A stretch of 64,000 bases of DNA from Enchytraeus crypticus (GCA_905160935.1 CAJHZI010000189.1:274501-338500); one strand, 5' to 3'; positions 42,401-57,200 are shown, counted from the first letter of the stretch. Numbers and translations: made by a program. Notes: generated by a model from the letters alone, not told the origin.

Positions 42401-45400
42401 AATTTACAATACTGGACCAGCAGCCAATTCTACCAAGCATTTTGAAATTTCGTTTGAATATCTTTAATAACGTTAAGGTTATAGCTTTGCGAATAGGAGT
42501 GGGATCGGATAAGAAATTTCCACTACGGGATTACGGCGTGCTACATGCAGCGTAAAGTTATCTCTATAAAAAGAACAGCGAACATGTAACATAAAATTTC
42601 TGCTAATGACATTTTGAAGAGCAATTATTGTTTTCAAAACGACGCAAAATACGTGCCGATATGTTCTTAATGACCAAAGTTATTGAACTTTTAAAAGTTT
42701 TAATGCATGCATTGCATGAAGAGAATTAACAGTAGCAGCGCTCTCATCGCTTCGCGGCAGCTGAGCACTCGCCTAGCACACGCAGGCCTAATGACCTAAT
42801 GCATGCATTAAAAGTTCGATAAAGAACTTTTTTCAATTTGTCAATAAAGATATATCAGCTCGTAATCACTATATTCTATATGGTTTACCTTCTTCTTCTC
42901 TCATGCGTTTGCAACGCGTTCAAAATACTCTGTTGTCTGTCGATCCTCGAGGCTTCAGGCCACCTCTAGTTCCTTGCTTAATAACTTTCATTGGCTTCCT
43001 GTAGTTCAAAGAATTTAGTATAAAATTGCTCTTTTAACTTTCAAACCACTCCTTTTTGGTAAACCTTCTTACCTTTCTGATCTCCTAATCCAATATCCAC
43101 CTTCTCGTAAGCTTCGTTCTTCCGATACCAAACTGCTCAAAATTCCTAATATTCTCACTTAGTTAGGTAGACGTTCATTTTCTTTCTCCGCTCCTACTGT
43201 TTGGAACTCTCTGCCTCCTGATCTTCGCCCATGTTCTACTACTTCCACCTTCTGTTGTAAGTTGAAAACACATCTCTTCCCACCATAGATTTTATTTCAT
43301 CTTGCCCGACTGTTTTTTGATCACCGGACCGGCACTGTTTAGGATCTTTTTTTTCTCTTCAGCACGTGCTTTGTCAGATCGTTTGGGGTGAATCGATTTG
43401 TAGTGACATGTGATGGAGGGACGTCTCTGACATCATCCTTGTATGAGGAAATGGACGTTAAACCTTTATTATTATTATTATTATTATTATTATCTTACGT
43501 CGTTTTGAAAATTAATGATTGCTCTTCAAAATAACATTAGTAGAAATTTTATGTGACGTGTTCGCTAATCCTGTATTGGAAATTTCTTATCTGACCTCAC
43601 TCTTATTCGCAAAACTGTAACTTTCACGTTTTTAAATATAATCAAACAAAATTTCTCTATGTTTGGTAGAATTGGCAGCTGGTTAAGTACTGCTAATTGC
43701 AAGAACATCGTGCAGGTCCTTACGACTTTATTGTAAAAATAATGAGGGGTCTCAGTTATAAACATACGGTGTATATAATTGGAACGAGAGTTCAGAATCA
43801 CTATATTCTCTTATTTGCATTGTTCATTGTCCGATACTTAAAAAGAGAGCAGAAGCTAAACATAGTTATATTTTACGGCTATAAGTTTCCGATATTTTAT
43901 TGGATTCTGAAAATGTAAGAATTTACTTTATTGATGAACTCTTTTTGGTGAGCAGAATGATGCTGATTCAGATGAAGACAAATGAAATATATTTTTAAAT
44001 CTTAACATTGCTCAAGCTATTAGTTAGGAATTTTCAACTACATAGAAGCAGATCGAGGCGTCTTGATAAATAAAGCGCCAGTGAAATGTAAATAAATTAC
44101 TAGAACCCTGTGTGCTTACTATTCCATATTTCTAGGCAACTGAATTTTTCTTACAAGGTCGGCCCTAAACAACTCTACGAAATATACCATTTTTACGAAA
44201 TCAGATGAATTTCCGATAACGTGGCAACATCTTTAAAGTGTACTATTTCTCCTCTAAATAGCTGCAATAGCAATAAAATTTCATTCAATTACGAAGAACT
44301 AAAATATAACCTTCGTCGAAAAGATAAAAATTATATACGGGGTACTGAATATTTAAAAATGATCCAGATCATGTAACAAATATCTTACAACTGAGGCTTT
44401 TCTTGAAAATACAATAAACTACATTATTTATACTACAATGAATGAAATATAAGTATGCAAAATGAATTGTATTAATTATTAAATATATATGCATGTAGGA
44501 TAATTACCAAAGTCAGAAAGAGCATTCGGTTGGTGAGCGTCTGGACTCCAGAAATTGCTACAAAACCTTATACGAATGGAGAGTCTCAAATACGGGATTG
44601 ACTGATGCATGACATGTTGTAGGACAGAGAGGATTTGAGACAATCTATTCGTATCCCGACCCTAGCTAAACTGGGATTCAAGGGAAGATGATGATGATGA
44701 TGGTGATGATGATATGCATGTGGCAATGAATTGATATTTCTTACGTAGCATGCGCGCCAAACAGCAACGTTTCTACTTGACAAATACGCAATATGTTAAG
44801 CGACATATCTATTTTCCAAATATGAAATATTTATCAGCCATATCGTAGCTCTATTAAGATTGGATTTTGAAATAAAGCTTTCTTGCACACATGCAAAATT
44901 TCTGAAAGATTTCTTCGTCGTTCTGGTAAAGATTTTAAGCAACTTGTGAACTAGTCTTCAGTTCTCGCTCTAATTATTTCAATTATCTGCACGTCATGGA
45001 AAATGAAACCTCCAGTTCAAGTCCGTGCGTAATTGATTATTGGTTCTGTGTATTCAGCATGTGCACCTAACTGCACGAAGTGTGACGAGGCAGGTCCTGG
45101 TAAATGTGATCCGGGCGGATGTCCGACTGGGACAGCACCGGGCACAGATGGGACTTGTCAAGGTATATATGTATTAGAATTATGATTACTGAAGTTTTGG
45201 TGTTTATTCAGTTATCTTATTAGTTTAATGTCTAATGGTTAAGAGAGTATATCATACAAACATATATTTATACTTCACAAGACTTACATGAAGTAAAGAA
45301 AAAAATATACAATAGAATATCCATAATAACAAGCCTAAAAAGACAAAGGCATTATCATCAATTATGTAGCAAAATACCAAAGTTTGAGTGATGCATAAAA

Positions 45401-48400
45401 CAGATCACAGAACAAAATCTACAAGGAAGGATCGTCCAATATATGCTCGTTAAGACTCTTTGTAAAATTATTTAGCCTATCATGCAGGTGAATCAGAATG
45501 TCTTTTAAAATGTCGAAGGTCACTTCAAATTTGGGACCGGCTACAAGAAATACCAATGTCACAATAGGAACTTGTTCGACATATAGGATCAGCAAGGTTT
45601 CCGGACTAAACAGATCGCAAGTTTTTCCTGAACTATATGTATAGATCTTTATACAGTTATGGGTAAGTTAGGGGTTGCGTTATTCAAGGATTTTAATATT
45701 GTCAGATAGGATTTAAATTCAATGCACTATGAAATTTTAAGTCAATGAAGTTGCTGTAGCAATATAGACTTTATTTCACCAGTAAATGGTAGTTTCGAAC
45801 AAAGATTTAGAAAAAAGAAAAGAAAAGTAAACGAAAAAAACAACACTTAGCATACAAGTACAGTTAAGCAATGAAACCTAGTAGTTTACAAGTGACAAAC
45901 AGAATCAAATCAACTCAATTATTCATTAGAATATTCAATATGTAGCATTTTGTCAACTAGATACAAAATTTTAATCGTATTTTAGCAACAGAATCAACAG
46001 CTGAAATACTATATTTCCTTTGTAAACTTTCAAATTCTAAATAATCTGGATGATCTAATTCGATCCCTTTAATAATTTTGGCATCTAATACTAATTTGTT
46101 TAAAAAGTTATATCTATGGTATTCATATAAAATACTCAAAGGCCAAAAACCAAAATAATATTGGCACCACATAATTACTTTCTTGTTAGTTGTGTGAAAG
46201 ATCTTCGAAAAGATACTGTCATATGCTCTGCTCATACTCTTTAAGTCTGAATCTCGCAAGGTGGCAGCAGCAGTGCCATAAAGCAATGCTGATACACCAT
46301 TACTATAAATCAGTTTAATAATTACATCTTCACATGCTTTTGTTCCCAGCCTTCCTAAAATGGTGTTAGCAGCTCTAAAAAATTTCTCCTTTGCTTCTTC
46401 CCATTGGTATTTAAAATATTTTGCCTTACAAATAGTGACTCCTAAGTATTTAATAGATTCCACCCAATTAATTGCAACTCCTTGAATACTTAAAGGTGAG
46501 CATGAATAGCTACACCTTGGCCCTATTCTTATACAATGACATTTTGACACATTTATTGCCAAATCTAGCTCATTGAAAACATTATTACATATATCAAACA
46601 TAAGCTGTAAGTCAGAAACCGATGCACTAATCAAAATTAAATCCTCAGCATACATGAAGCTGTTAAAACATTTATACTGAACAAAGCATCCTAAATTAGA
46701 TTGCTCTAATACACTCAATATATTATCCACAAATAACGTAAATAAAATGGGTGACAGAACTCCTCCTTGTTTAACACCAGATAATAGAGGCACACAATTA
46801 GACATAACATTTTTCCATTTAACAGTTGCGGAGTTTTTGGAAAACCAATTTTCTAGCACATTTACGACACATATATTTACACCTTTGTTCTGCAGCATAC
46901 CTAAAATTCCATAGCCTTTGCATTTATCAAAAGCTTTTTTCAGATCAATTATCCCAATATTTACTGTAGTGTTTCAATTATTGAAGTAATTAACAACTTT
47001 TCTAAGATTATGCAAGGCGTTAGTGCCCCCGACTTTTTGTTTAAATCCAAATTGCCTTGTGGAGATTTCAAAACTAACATATCTTAAAATACAGTATTCA
47101 AAAATGTTTGATATTATTGGGCATATCGTTATTCCCCGAAAGTCGTCAGAAGACAAGTTTCTTTTGTGCCCCTTCAATTTCGGTATTGGGGTAGTAATAG
47201 CAACACCGAACTCATCAGGAACTTTTCCCAACTTCAACATTATATTAAACAGAGTTCTTAGAATTATAATTAAAGACGGATGTGCAAAAGCATTGTGCTC
47301 AATTGTTAACCCATCTGCACCGGGAGCTTTGTTTGCTTCAATGCTATTAATTGCTTTATCAACGGCTTCAACTTTAATATAGCATTCATTTTCTGTATTT
47401 TCATATACCCCTTTTTTGCAAAAATAACTATCCCGAAAAGTTTGGTGCTTTTGAAATGAGTTTTGTGTACAGGCATTTTTAATATTATTAGCAAGACCGT
47501 TGGCAATCTCAGTATCTTTTTTAAATCCTTCTACAGTAATATCATTTGGGTATTTTTTTGTTTAAAATAGTAACCTTTCCAGCATTTCCAAAATTTTTAA
47601 CCATTTGAATTTAGTAGATTATTTTGTAATTCAGCTGATACATTATTTTTATACTTCAGCTATTTCTCATTTAAGGAATTTCTGTAGTTTCTGTGAGCTT
47701 TAACTTTCAAATCATATAGATTGCCTTCGTTTGGTTTACCTGCATTCGTCCAATTATTAAAATGTTCAATGGAATCGCGTTTGAATGTATCTAAATTTCC
47801 ATCCCACCAAAATTCTCGTACTCCATTTTTACCTCTTTGTTATGGTAAGGCAGAATCAAGAGCTCTTAGCACGAAGCACTAATCTTGCAGCTGCATTCTG
47901 AATCCTTTGCAGTCTATCAGTTACATATTTATTGCAACTTAAGAGCAGACTGTTACTGCAATCCACCCTTGAAAAAATAAAAGCATAAATAATAATTTCT
48001 GGCCAAGAATCAGTCAAACATTATCCTATAACATTATCAACAACTAAGGAGTCAGAAAGAAACAAGAAGAATACAACTGTCTAGACTGTTGCTTAAAGGT
48101 CAATTTTGAATCGAAGACAACATCAAGCTTACAGTCTTCACAACAGGTACATCAGCTTTACCTAATGCAACAGATATTATATTAGGAGTGTTGAGTTGGC
48201 GCTGAGAGCCAAACATATTTATTTTTCTTTCAGATGAAGTAAGAACCAGTTTTTTTAAACATCCGCAACTGAAGATCAGTAAAACAACATTGTACTTTAT
48301 CAAAGAGCAGTGTCAACATCGTTTAAGTTAAAAAGTAAATAAATCTGAGTATCATCAGCATAAATGCGACCATTTAGGCCATTGCTCTCAGCGATGTCTC

Positions 48401-51243
48401 AGACGTCAACAGTCTAAAGTAATATAAGATAGGTCCCAGAACAAACCCATGTAGTACACGACATGCCAAAAGCTAACTACTAGAAACCACATCTTCAAAG
48501 GAAACAACTCTAGTTCCAGCAAATAAGTACGGAACCAATCAAGGGCCATGCTAGATATACCAAAGGATTTATTAAGTCTAGACTGTAGTATACCATGGTC
48601 AACAGTATCAAATGCTGCGTTAAGATCAAACATCATAAGAAGAGTGAGTTGACCTCCATCAGCAGCCAATGATAAATCAGAAGTTTCTTTATGAAGTGCA
48701 GATTCAGTAGAGAAGAAAACTCCATGTGAAGATTGACAGTTTGGCAACAATTGATTTGCATTTGAGTATAAGGAGCATGTTACAAATGATCAAATTATAA
48801 ATGATCTTGGAGCATGTTATAAATGATCAACTTACAGTTGATCATTTATAACATGCTCCAAGATCCTAGAAATAAAAGAAAAATTACAGATTGATCTGTA
48901 GTTTTCAGAGTCATTAGCTAGCATCATTAAGAATTTTCTTTTCAACACCGGTACATCAATCGATACAGCAGAAACCTGGCGAAGTAATCCTTTTCTTCAT
49001 AGCCAATGAATCAGAGTCTTACCATGTCTCTACTTCCGCTAAAAATCTAATTAATTCTGATAAATTGTGGATTTTGTTATAGTTTTGTTGCTAATTGGTT
49101 AGGTAATAGTCAAGTCACATTTTCAGAAATTAGTAGGTGATTTGTCCATCATCGGTACATAAGTACATGCGGCGGCATTCGAGTCACCAACCTTGTAGGG
49201 CAGCAACTACTATGTGCATGTTCTGAAATTGTAATTTCCTGCTTGTTTCGAAATCGTACTCAATAGTATTTGCAACTCAAATTCCACTATAAAAATGTAT
49301 ATTTAATATCTAACAGGTTGTGCACCTAACTGCACGAAGTGTGACGAGGCAGGTCCTGGTAAATGTGATCCGGGCGGATGTCCGGCTGGGACAGCTCCGG
49401 GCACAGATGGGACTTGTCAAGGTATTTATAGAGATTCGAACAAAGCATACAGGCACAATCATAGCCAGTCATAGGCGCTATTGTCCTGGATGAATAGATG
49501 TACATAAATGTGTTAGCCTTTTGCAGTAGACTATCCCATCTATCGTAGTTTTTCCGATGTAGGCTTTTGCAGTGGCAGATGGTGATTAAGCCATATGTTG
49601 AACCAATAGCGATCAAACGTACATGTATAAATAAATAGCTACATTTATTAGCTATACTTGTATAGATATGGTTATGAATTATGTACTTATTTCTACAATA
49701 ATAGGTGTGTATTTAGTGACTCTTTCAAAATTCAGGAATTATATCGGTCAATCATTCAATGTAATAAATTAATAATCAAAATGTACGTATACACGTTTTT
49801 ACTTTACATTATCATCATCATCTTCCCTTGAATCCAAGTTTAACTAGGTCGGGATACGATCAATAATAGACTGTTTCAAATCCTCTCTGTCCTACATCAT
49901 ATCATCCATCAGTCAATCCCCTATGAGAGACTTTTCCATTCGTTTAAATTTTCGTAGCAATTTCTGGAGCCTAGGCGCTCACCAACCGAATGCCCATTAT
50001 GACGTTTGTACGTGTTATCTTTACGTAGCGTAGATTAATAAATCATCTTCTACGTACAGGGTGCGCACCAAACTGCATCAAGTGTGACGAGGCGGGACCT
50101 GGTAAATGCGACCCAGACGGCTGTCCAGGTGGTACACCCCCAAAAGCTGATGGAACATGCGGTGGTGGGGGTAAGTATTTTTAGTTTATTTGTTTTTAGT
50201 TTATTTGCTGCGTAAGTTTACATAACAATTTAACATTTTCTAACTCTTTAGTGTCTTTACTGTCGCTGCATACAGTTATTTGAATTACTTGCAATTTTCT
50301 TTTTCTGATGTAATAATTCCATTTGCACTTTCTAATAAAGTATAACATATGATATACTTACTAATGCAATTACAAATAATTAATACTTACTAATAATTGT
50401 ACGTATGATATACTTTCTAATAAAGTATATCATACCAGAAAATTGTATCAATTTGCATTCTACAGGATGTGCACCAAACTGCATAAAATGTGACACCGCC
50501 GGTCCTGGTAAATGCGACCCAGACGGGTGTCCAGGGGGCAAGCCCCCCAATGATGAGGGCCAGTGTGAAGGTAGGCTTACTACTTTCTCTTGATACGTGT
50601 ACTTAGTAAACATTATTTTATCATACATTAGATGCCAGCTATAAGATTTAATTATTGATTTAAATTAAACCCTTTAAGGAAACGCTCCATCAATTTGTAT
50701 GTTTACAAAATCGCAATTAATTAAAAAATATTTTACTATCCCAGCCGCGCTGATCTGAGAGTAAAATCTCGGGCATTCACTGGACAGGATACACTACACG
50801 GAAAATGGACAAAATTGCCTAACGGATTGAACATGTGGTATTAAAAGTGATAGATATCAACGTAGTTGATCATTTCACTATAATGTGGGTTATATTATAT
50901 TATAGGCTTATTTAGTGGCGGTATGTATTTTTAGGAATACTCACTATGGCATTACACTGATTTTACATGTAGTTTAGACATTTACGGTTATGAGTAAATG
51001 CCTACCAATATTCTTTAATAAAAAGCTGGTAAAGCTAATGTTAATGTCCGTTAACAATGCTAATAATACTAATAATAATAATACTTAATATTACTAATAA
51101 TAATACTAATAATACTTTTATTGCTTAAAAAATAATAACATTTGCGACTCATTTACTAGGCTTTCAACCGATGATCCGACCCTGCATAGTGTACGCTAAT
51201 AGAAACTCTGATGCAGGCCTAAATGAAGCATCTGCGACTTTAC

Positions 51244-51296
<53 letters not shown>

Positions 51297-54200
51297 AAGT
51301 TAACAAATGCCATGATAAGTATGTGGAGAAAATAGTTGATTTTGCCCGCAGGCGTGTTTTAAAGGATTCTATTTCACAGTAAGTTATTAAACCAATGCTT
51401 ATGAAGAGATCCCGGGAATTGTAGTTTGCTTTTGTTTAATGCCGCTGTCTATGTTAAAGATAGTCACTCAACTTGTGCGTTAAAATTGTTAAAGCTACCG
51501 AATTTGATTTCAAAGTTAGTTTTGCTAGGAATATATAAATTTCTCTTGAATTTCAGATAAATTTATTATAGTTACGCTTAATTTTTCTCTTAATTGAGTC
51601 ATCATACCAGACAATTGTATCAATTTGCATTCTACAGGGTGTGCACCAAACTGCATAAAATGTGACACCGCCGGTCCTGGTAAATGCGACCCAGACGGGT
51701 GTCCAGGGGGCAAGCCCCCCAATGATGAGGGCCAGTGTGAAGGTAGGCTTACTACTTTCTCTTGATACGTGTGCTTAGTAAACATTATTTTATCATACAT
51801 TAGATGCCAGTTATAAGATTTAATTGTTGATTTAAATTAAACCCTTTAAGGAAGCGCTCCATTAATTTGTATGTTTACAAAATCGCAATTAATTAAAAAA
51901 TATTTTACTTCTTCTGGAATACCTTTAAATGTTCCAAGAATGGCTTTTAAGATGGTTTTTTGATGCATCTATCACTTTAGTTTAGTTACTAAAATACGCC
52001 CCGTATATCTGTAGTATTACTCAGAGTAGGCCCCTATATCGTTTATTTACTGCTAATTTTTTATCTGCGCAATTTTAGTTTCAACGAATTCCTTTGAAAA
52101 ATCTAGTTAACTTCATATTGCTGAAAGTAAGAATTATCAATGTTATGCGCCAATAAGAGGATCAATTACTTCTTTGCTCCAATGAAGCTGCGAAAGTTGA
52201 AGTAAGCAAGAGAATTTAGAAACGGCTTAAGGTCACTAGAAATGAAAGTTACAGATTTGAAATGACGCATTGCATTAGCAAGATTGAGATGCACGATCTG
52301 GCATATAACTCTTACACTTTTCACATACATGCAGGCCTAAATTGATTAATCTGTACGCAGACTCATGCCATTACGATGTTGAAACAGCAAATATCCCTTC
52401 TCTAGGTTTATTTTATCATATTATTTTATTTTATTTAGCAACAAAGTCTTCATTCATTTTCCTCTTTTAGAAACCCATACAGGTAAAAAATTACCATTCA
52501 TCTCACTTTTAGTTCTTAATTAGGGATGGGAATTTTATGAATTTCCAGAGTTCGGGTTCGGTTCGGTTCGTTGAAAATGCAAGTTCGGTTCGGTTCGGTT
52601 CGTTGAAAATGAAAGTTCGGTTCGGGTTCGGTTCTAACAGGGTTCGGGTTCGGTTCGGTTCGGGTTCGGCTTGCTTTCCAACTCGTAAGAGTTCGATTCG
52701 AGTTCGAAATGGTTTGGTTTGGATAATGTTGCAATTCTTTAACGTTACTTATAATAATCATGGTTATGACATACATGTTTAAAATGGTTTATGGTAAATA
52801 AGCTTAAAAATTAATTAAGTCATAATAACTACTACATTTTTTCACCTGGGTAAAATTATGACAATGAAAAAAAGAAGAGAAGTGGAATTTATTCCTTATA
52901 TTTCTTAAAAGATTGTTAGTTTACCAACAAATGTTCATAATATAGATAATTAGCTTTATTATTGTATCTGAAATATTTTCCTTGATTATAACGAGCAAAT
53001 AGAATGCTTCATCAATTTTTAAGTTTTCATTGTCACTATAGGCCTATATATTAGATATGTTTAGAATTAAATGGAAATGTCTTGGCTAAGATTTGATTCA
53101 ATATTTCAGAGGCAAAGTACAATTTAGTAACATAAAAAATGTCAAATAAAGATGAGTTATTAAACACGTGTAGGCCTACTTCCATAGAAAAATGATCATA
53201 ATATACACCGTTTGCTATCAACTGACCAGTAATAAGCTTCATAATTTGCCTTAGGGTTTCAAATTTGAAACTCTCAGATCAATTAGGAAGTTACGAAAAT
53301 TGTTATGAAATTATTGCATTGCTATGGTGCAAATTATTTACTTCAGATAGCCTTAATACATAAAGAATGTCATATATAATTATTTGTAAATCTGGCTGCA
53401 AAAATATTAAGGTAGCACACTAAAATTAGAAAAAATCATAATTTTAATTTAACAAGAACAAATCCACCTAGATGGAGTCAAGCATTTTCAGATTTTTATA
53501 GGATACTCTCATCACTTTTGTCTCTTTGATGTTAATCTTCATTCCATTTTTCAATGCCGTATCATTCAGACTATCCATTATCTTCTGTAGGCCTGTCTCG
53601 CTTCCCGCTACCATTCCTTTGTACCGCTACCATTTAAAAAATTGTGTCGGACCCAGCCTTACCTGAATATATGCTATTAGATACTGTAATACATGTAAAT
53701 GCAAAAACTAATATATATTTGTACTGTTCTTACTATCTTTATTTAATGTCAGGCTGGTAAAGAAGAAAGGAACTCCAAGAGTTTGGTTCAGTTCGATTGG
53801 AACGAAGTCTGGGTTCGGGTTCGGGTTCGGGTTCGGCCAGAGTCTGGGTTCGGGTTCGGTTCGGTTCGGCCAGAGACTGGGTTCGGGTTCGGTTCGGGTT
53901 CGGTCAAAGTCTGGGTTCGAGTTCGGTTCGGTTCGGTCAATATTCCAGATTTTAGGGTTCGGTTCGGGTTCGGTTCGATTCCCATCTCTATTCTTAATGT
54001 ATTGACCTCTTTTACTATCAAACTGTAGGGACGCCATTTGTTAATTTTGTATCACTAAACATTAAGGTACTTATCCATCGCCTACAATAAACCCATTTGA
54101 ACTAATTTTAGTTTCTATCTTCTTTACTTGAGAATTTATATTTTAATTTTATGCGGATCTAATCGACACTTTGAGTTAAGAATAGGATATATGGTTAACT

Positions 54201-57200
54201 GTTGTAGTTTTATTGGGCTATTTAAAAGCCCGTCTTGCTGATTATCTCAATATATCCTTAATTTATTTTCTTTATGAAAAGGTAAAATAATGAATCAAAC
54301 TATAACTAATTTATCTTTACATTTGTGAAGCACATCACTTTGAGTTTAATTTTAATTGACTGCTACAAAGTTAACGCAGTCTAATCAATCAATTTTCTTC
54401 CTACAGGATGCGCACCAAACTGCATAAAATGTGACACAGCGGGGCCTGGTAAATGCGACCCAGACGGTTGTCCAGGGGGGACCCCACCCAATGCTGAGGG
54501 CCAGTGTGAAGGTAGGCTTACTACTTTCTCTTTATACATATGCTTAGTAAACATTATTTTATTATTTTATCATTCATTAGATGCCAGTTATAAGATTTGT
54601 TTAATTGTTTAGTTTAAATAGACTGTTTACGAAAACACTCTATCAAAGTGCACGTTGACATAATTGCAAATTAATTTTAACAAATTTTTTACTATCTTCT
54701 CGAATGCCTTTAAATGATCCAATAATGGTTTTGAGGTAGTTTTGTGATATATTTATTAGTTTCTCTTTAGTTACAACAATATGACCAATATATATTTTAT
54801 TTTATTCAGAGTATATCGTTTATGTATTTAATTTATTTATCCGTACTGATTTTACTTTCGAAGTATTACTTTGAAATATCAAGCTAATTTTATATTGCTG
54901 AAAGTAAGATTATCACTGGTATGAGCCAATGAGAGGATCAATTACTTCTTTACTCCAACGAATTAGTTAAATTTAAAGTAATCAAGAAACGTTAGAAACG
55001 GCTTAACGGCAATACATGGTAATAAAAATTATAGATTTTAAATGACGCAGATGTAGATGCACGATCTGGCATGTACTCCTACACGTTTCAAATACATGTA
55101 TATCGATGGGTTAATCTTTATGCCAATGCGATGTTATAGCAGCAAATATCTCAGTTGTTTTTTTATGAAATTAATTAGTTAAATTTATCATAAGGTCTTC
55201 ATTCTTGATCTATTTTAGAAACCCATTCAGATATTAAATAATACAATTCATCTCACTTTTAGTTCTTAATGTATTGAAATCTTTTACTATCAAACTGTAG
55301 GGACGCCATTTGTTGATTTTTTATCACTAAACATTAAGGTACTTATCCATCGCCTACAATAAACCCATTTGAACTAATTTTAGTTTCTATCTTCTTTACT
55401 TGAGAATTTATATTTTAATTTTATGCGGATCTAATCGACACTTTGAGTTAAGACTGGGATATATGGTTAACTGTTGTTGCCTTTTTGGGCTATCTAAAAT
55501 CCAGTGTTACTGATTATCTCAACAAATCCTTAATTTATTTTCTTTACGAAAAGGTAAAATAATGAAACAAACTACAACTAGTTTATCTTTTCATTTCTGA
55601 AGCGCATCACTTTTAATTTAATTTTAATTGACTGCTAGAAAAGATATCGCAGTTTAATCAGTCCATTTTCTTCCATTTAATATTATATAAATTTTCATTC
55701 TACAGGGTGCGCACCAAACTGCTTAAAATGTGACACAGCGGGGCCTGGTAAATGCGACCCAGACGGCTGTCCAGGGGGAAAGCCCCCCAATGCTGAGGGT
55801 CAGTGTGAAGGTAGGCTTACTCGTACCTTTTATACTTTAAAAAGGTATTTTGGCATATACAACAGATATCATATATTTTCTTTTTGTTGTAATTGTTGAT
55901 GAGTTACCAAAACATTACTCCATCTGCTTTATTGTTCACTTGAAATCGCAACATCGTGTACATGTTTATAAAACTACAATGGTTTATTTGTAGAAATTTT
56001 AAAATATATCCTGGAATACTTTTAAGGAACTCAGGTATGCTTTCTGATATGGCTTGTTCCTGTTTGTTTGTTCCTGTATCAGTTCCTATTTGTAGTTCCA
56101 TTATTAACAATCAGCATTTACTTAGTGTTATTCAGAATGTGTCGCTTGTGTATTCTTTTTTCTTCCAAATTAAAAAATTCATAATTTATTTCTGAAAGTT
56201 AAAATTATTTTTAAGGAACTGAAAATATGATTAACATTTAGCAATGACTGAAATTTATAAGAATGCCAACTGCCCATTTACTGAAATACAGCAGTACATT
56301 TTTGAAGTAAGCAACTAACTTAAGAAATGGATTAACGTCAACAGCTTGCAAATAAATGGTACAGATTTGAATTAACTCAATGGTGTACCACAGACATGCA
56401 GATTGAATATGCACGATCTGGCATGCGACTCTTACAATTTGCGCAATTATCTGTTAATCTCTACATATCTACATGCCATTATGAGATAAGACTATCAAAT
56501 AACCCTATTCTTTGATTTGATTTTTTAGCTTACCCATTTCTCATCCTTTCTTAATTCTTTTTTATTCCTTTAAAACCCCATTCCTATCATCAGGTGTATC
56601 ATTTATATGCCTTCCATTCGCACTTCTAAATGCATTACCACAATGCCTTAATTTTGTTACTCTTTGACTGCAAACAAAATCATCCCAGTTTAACAAGCCA
56701 CTTTTCTGCTTTTAGGGTGCGCACCAAACTGCATAAAATGTGACACAGCGGGGCCTGGTAAATGTGACCCCGACGGGTGTCCAGGGGGCAAGCCCCCCAA
56801 TGCTGAGGGCCAGTGTGAAGGTAGGCTTACCGCTTTTACTTATAAAAAGGTATTTTGGCATATAATATTTACAATGTATACATTTTGTTGTAATTGTTGA
56901 TGTGTTGCCCACAACACTGTGACGTCCACTGTGGCAATGAATTGAAGACATTCCATTGTGTACACGTTCATTAAATCACAACGTTTTAATTTTAGAATTT
57001 TTGTAAAATATCTGCTGTAATACTTTTAAAGTATTCAGGTATGATTTGAGATGGCTTTATGATTAATGTTTCAGTTCCTGTTTGTTACTCCAATGCGATA
57101 CAAGCAATTTATATTTAGTCTTATCCAGAGCAAGTCACTTGTTATTGCTTTTTTCTTCGTGGTAAATTTTGTTTCAAATTTTTCCTTGAAAGTTTAAATT

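Larger units (their letters stand above)
42324..43775. mobile_element. Foldback DNA element with ~300-bp inverted arms
   Basis: Left arm about 42324-42655, right arm about 43493-43775, inverted and ~80% similar by eye: CCCCTCATTATTTTTACAAT on the left corresponds to ATTGTAAAAATAATGAGGGG on the right. Both ends start TATACAC. The left arm has a ~45-bp extra segment near 42535-42583. The interior holds a LINE 3' end (42855-43490) and a small palindromic element. No transposase seen. Confidence 0.7.

Noticed and set aside
50380-51800. Minus-strand frames of 82 and 91 codons with GGLPPGHPSGSHLPGPAVSH
   Set aside because: Antisense of exons 11 and 12; the plus strand has correct splice sites and conserved Cys.
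52516-54037. Open frames with Arg/Phe/Gly/Ser or Thr/Glu/Pro/Asn repeats
   Set aside because: Translations of the GGTTCG subterminal repeats of the hAT-like element.
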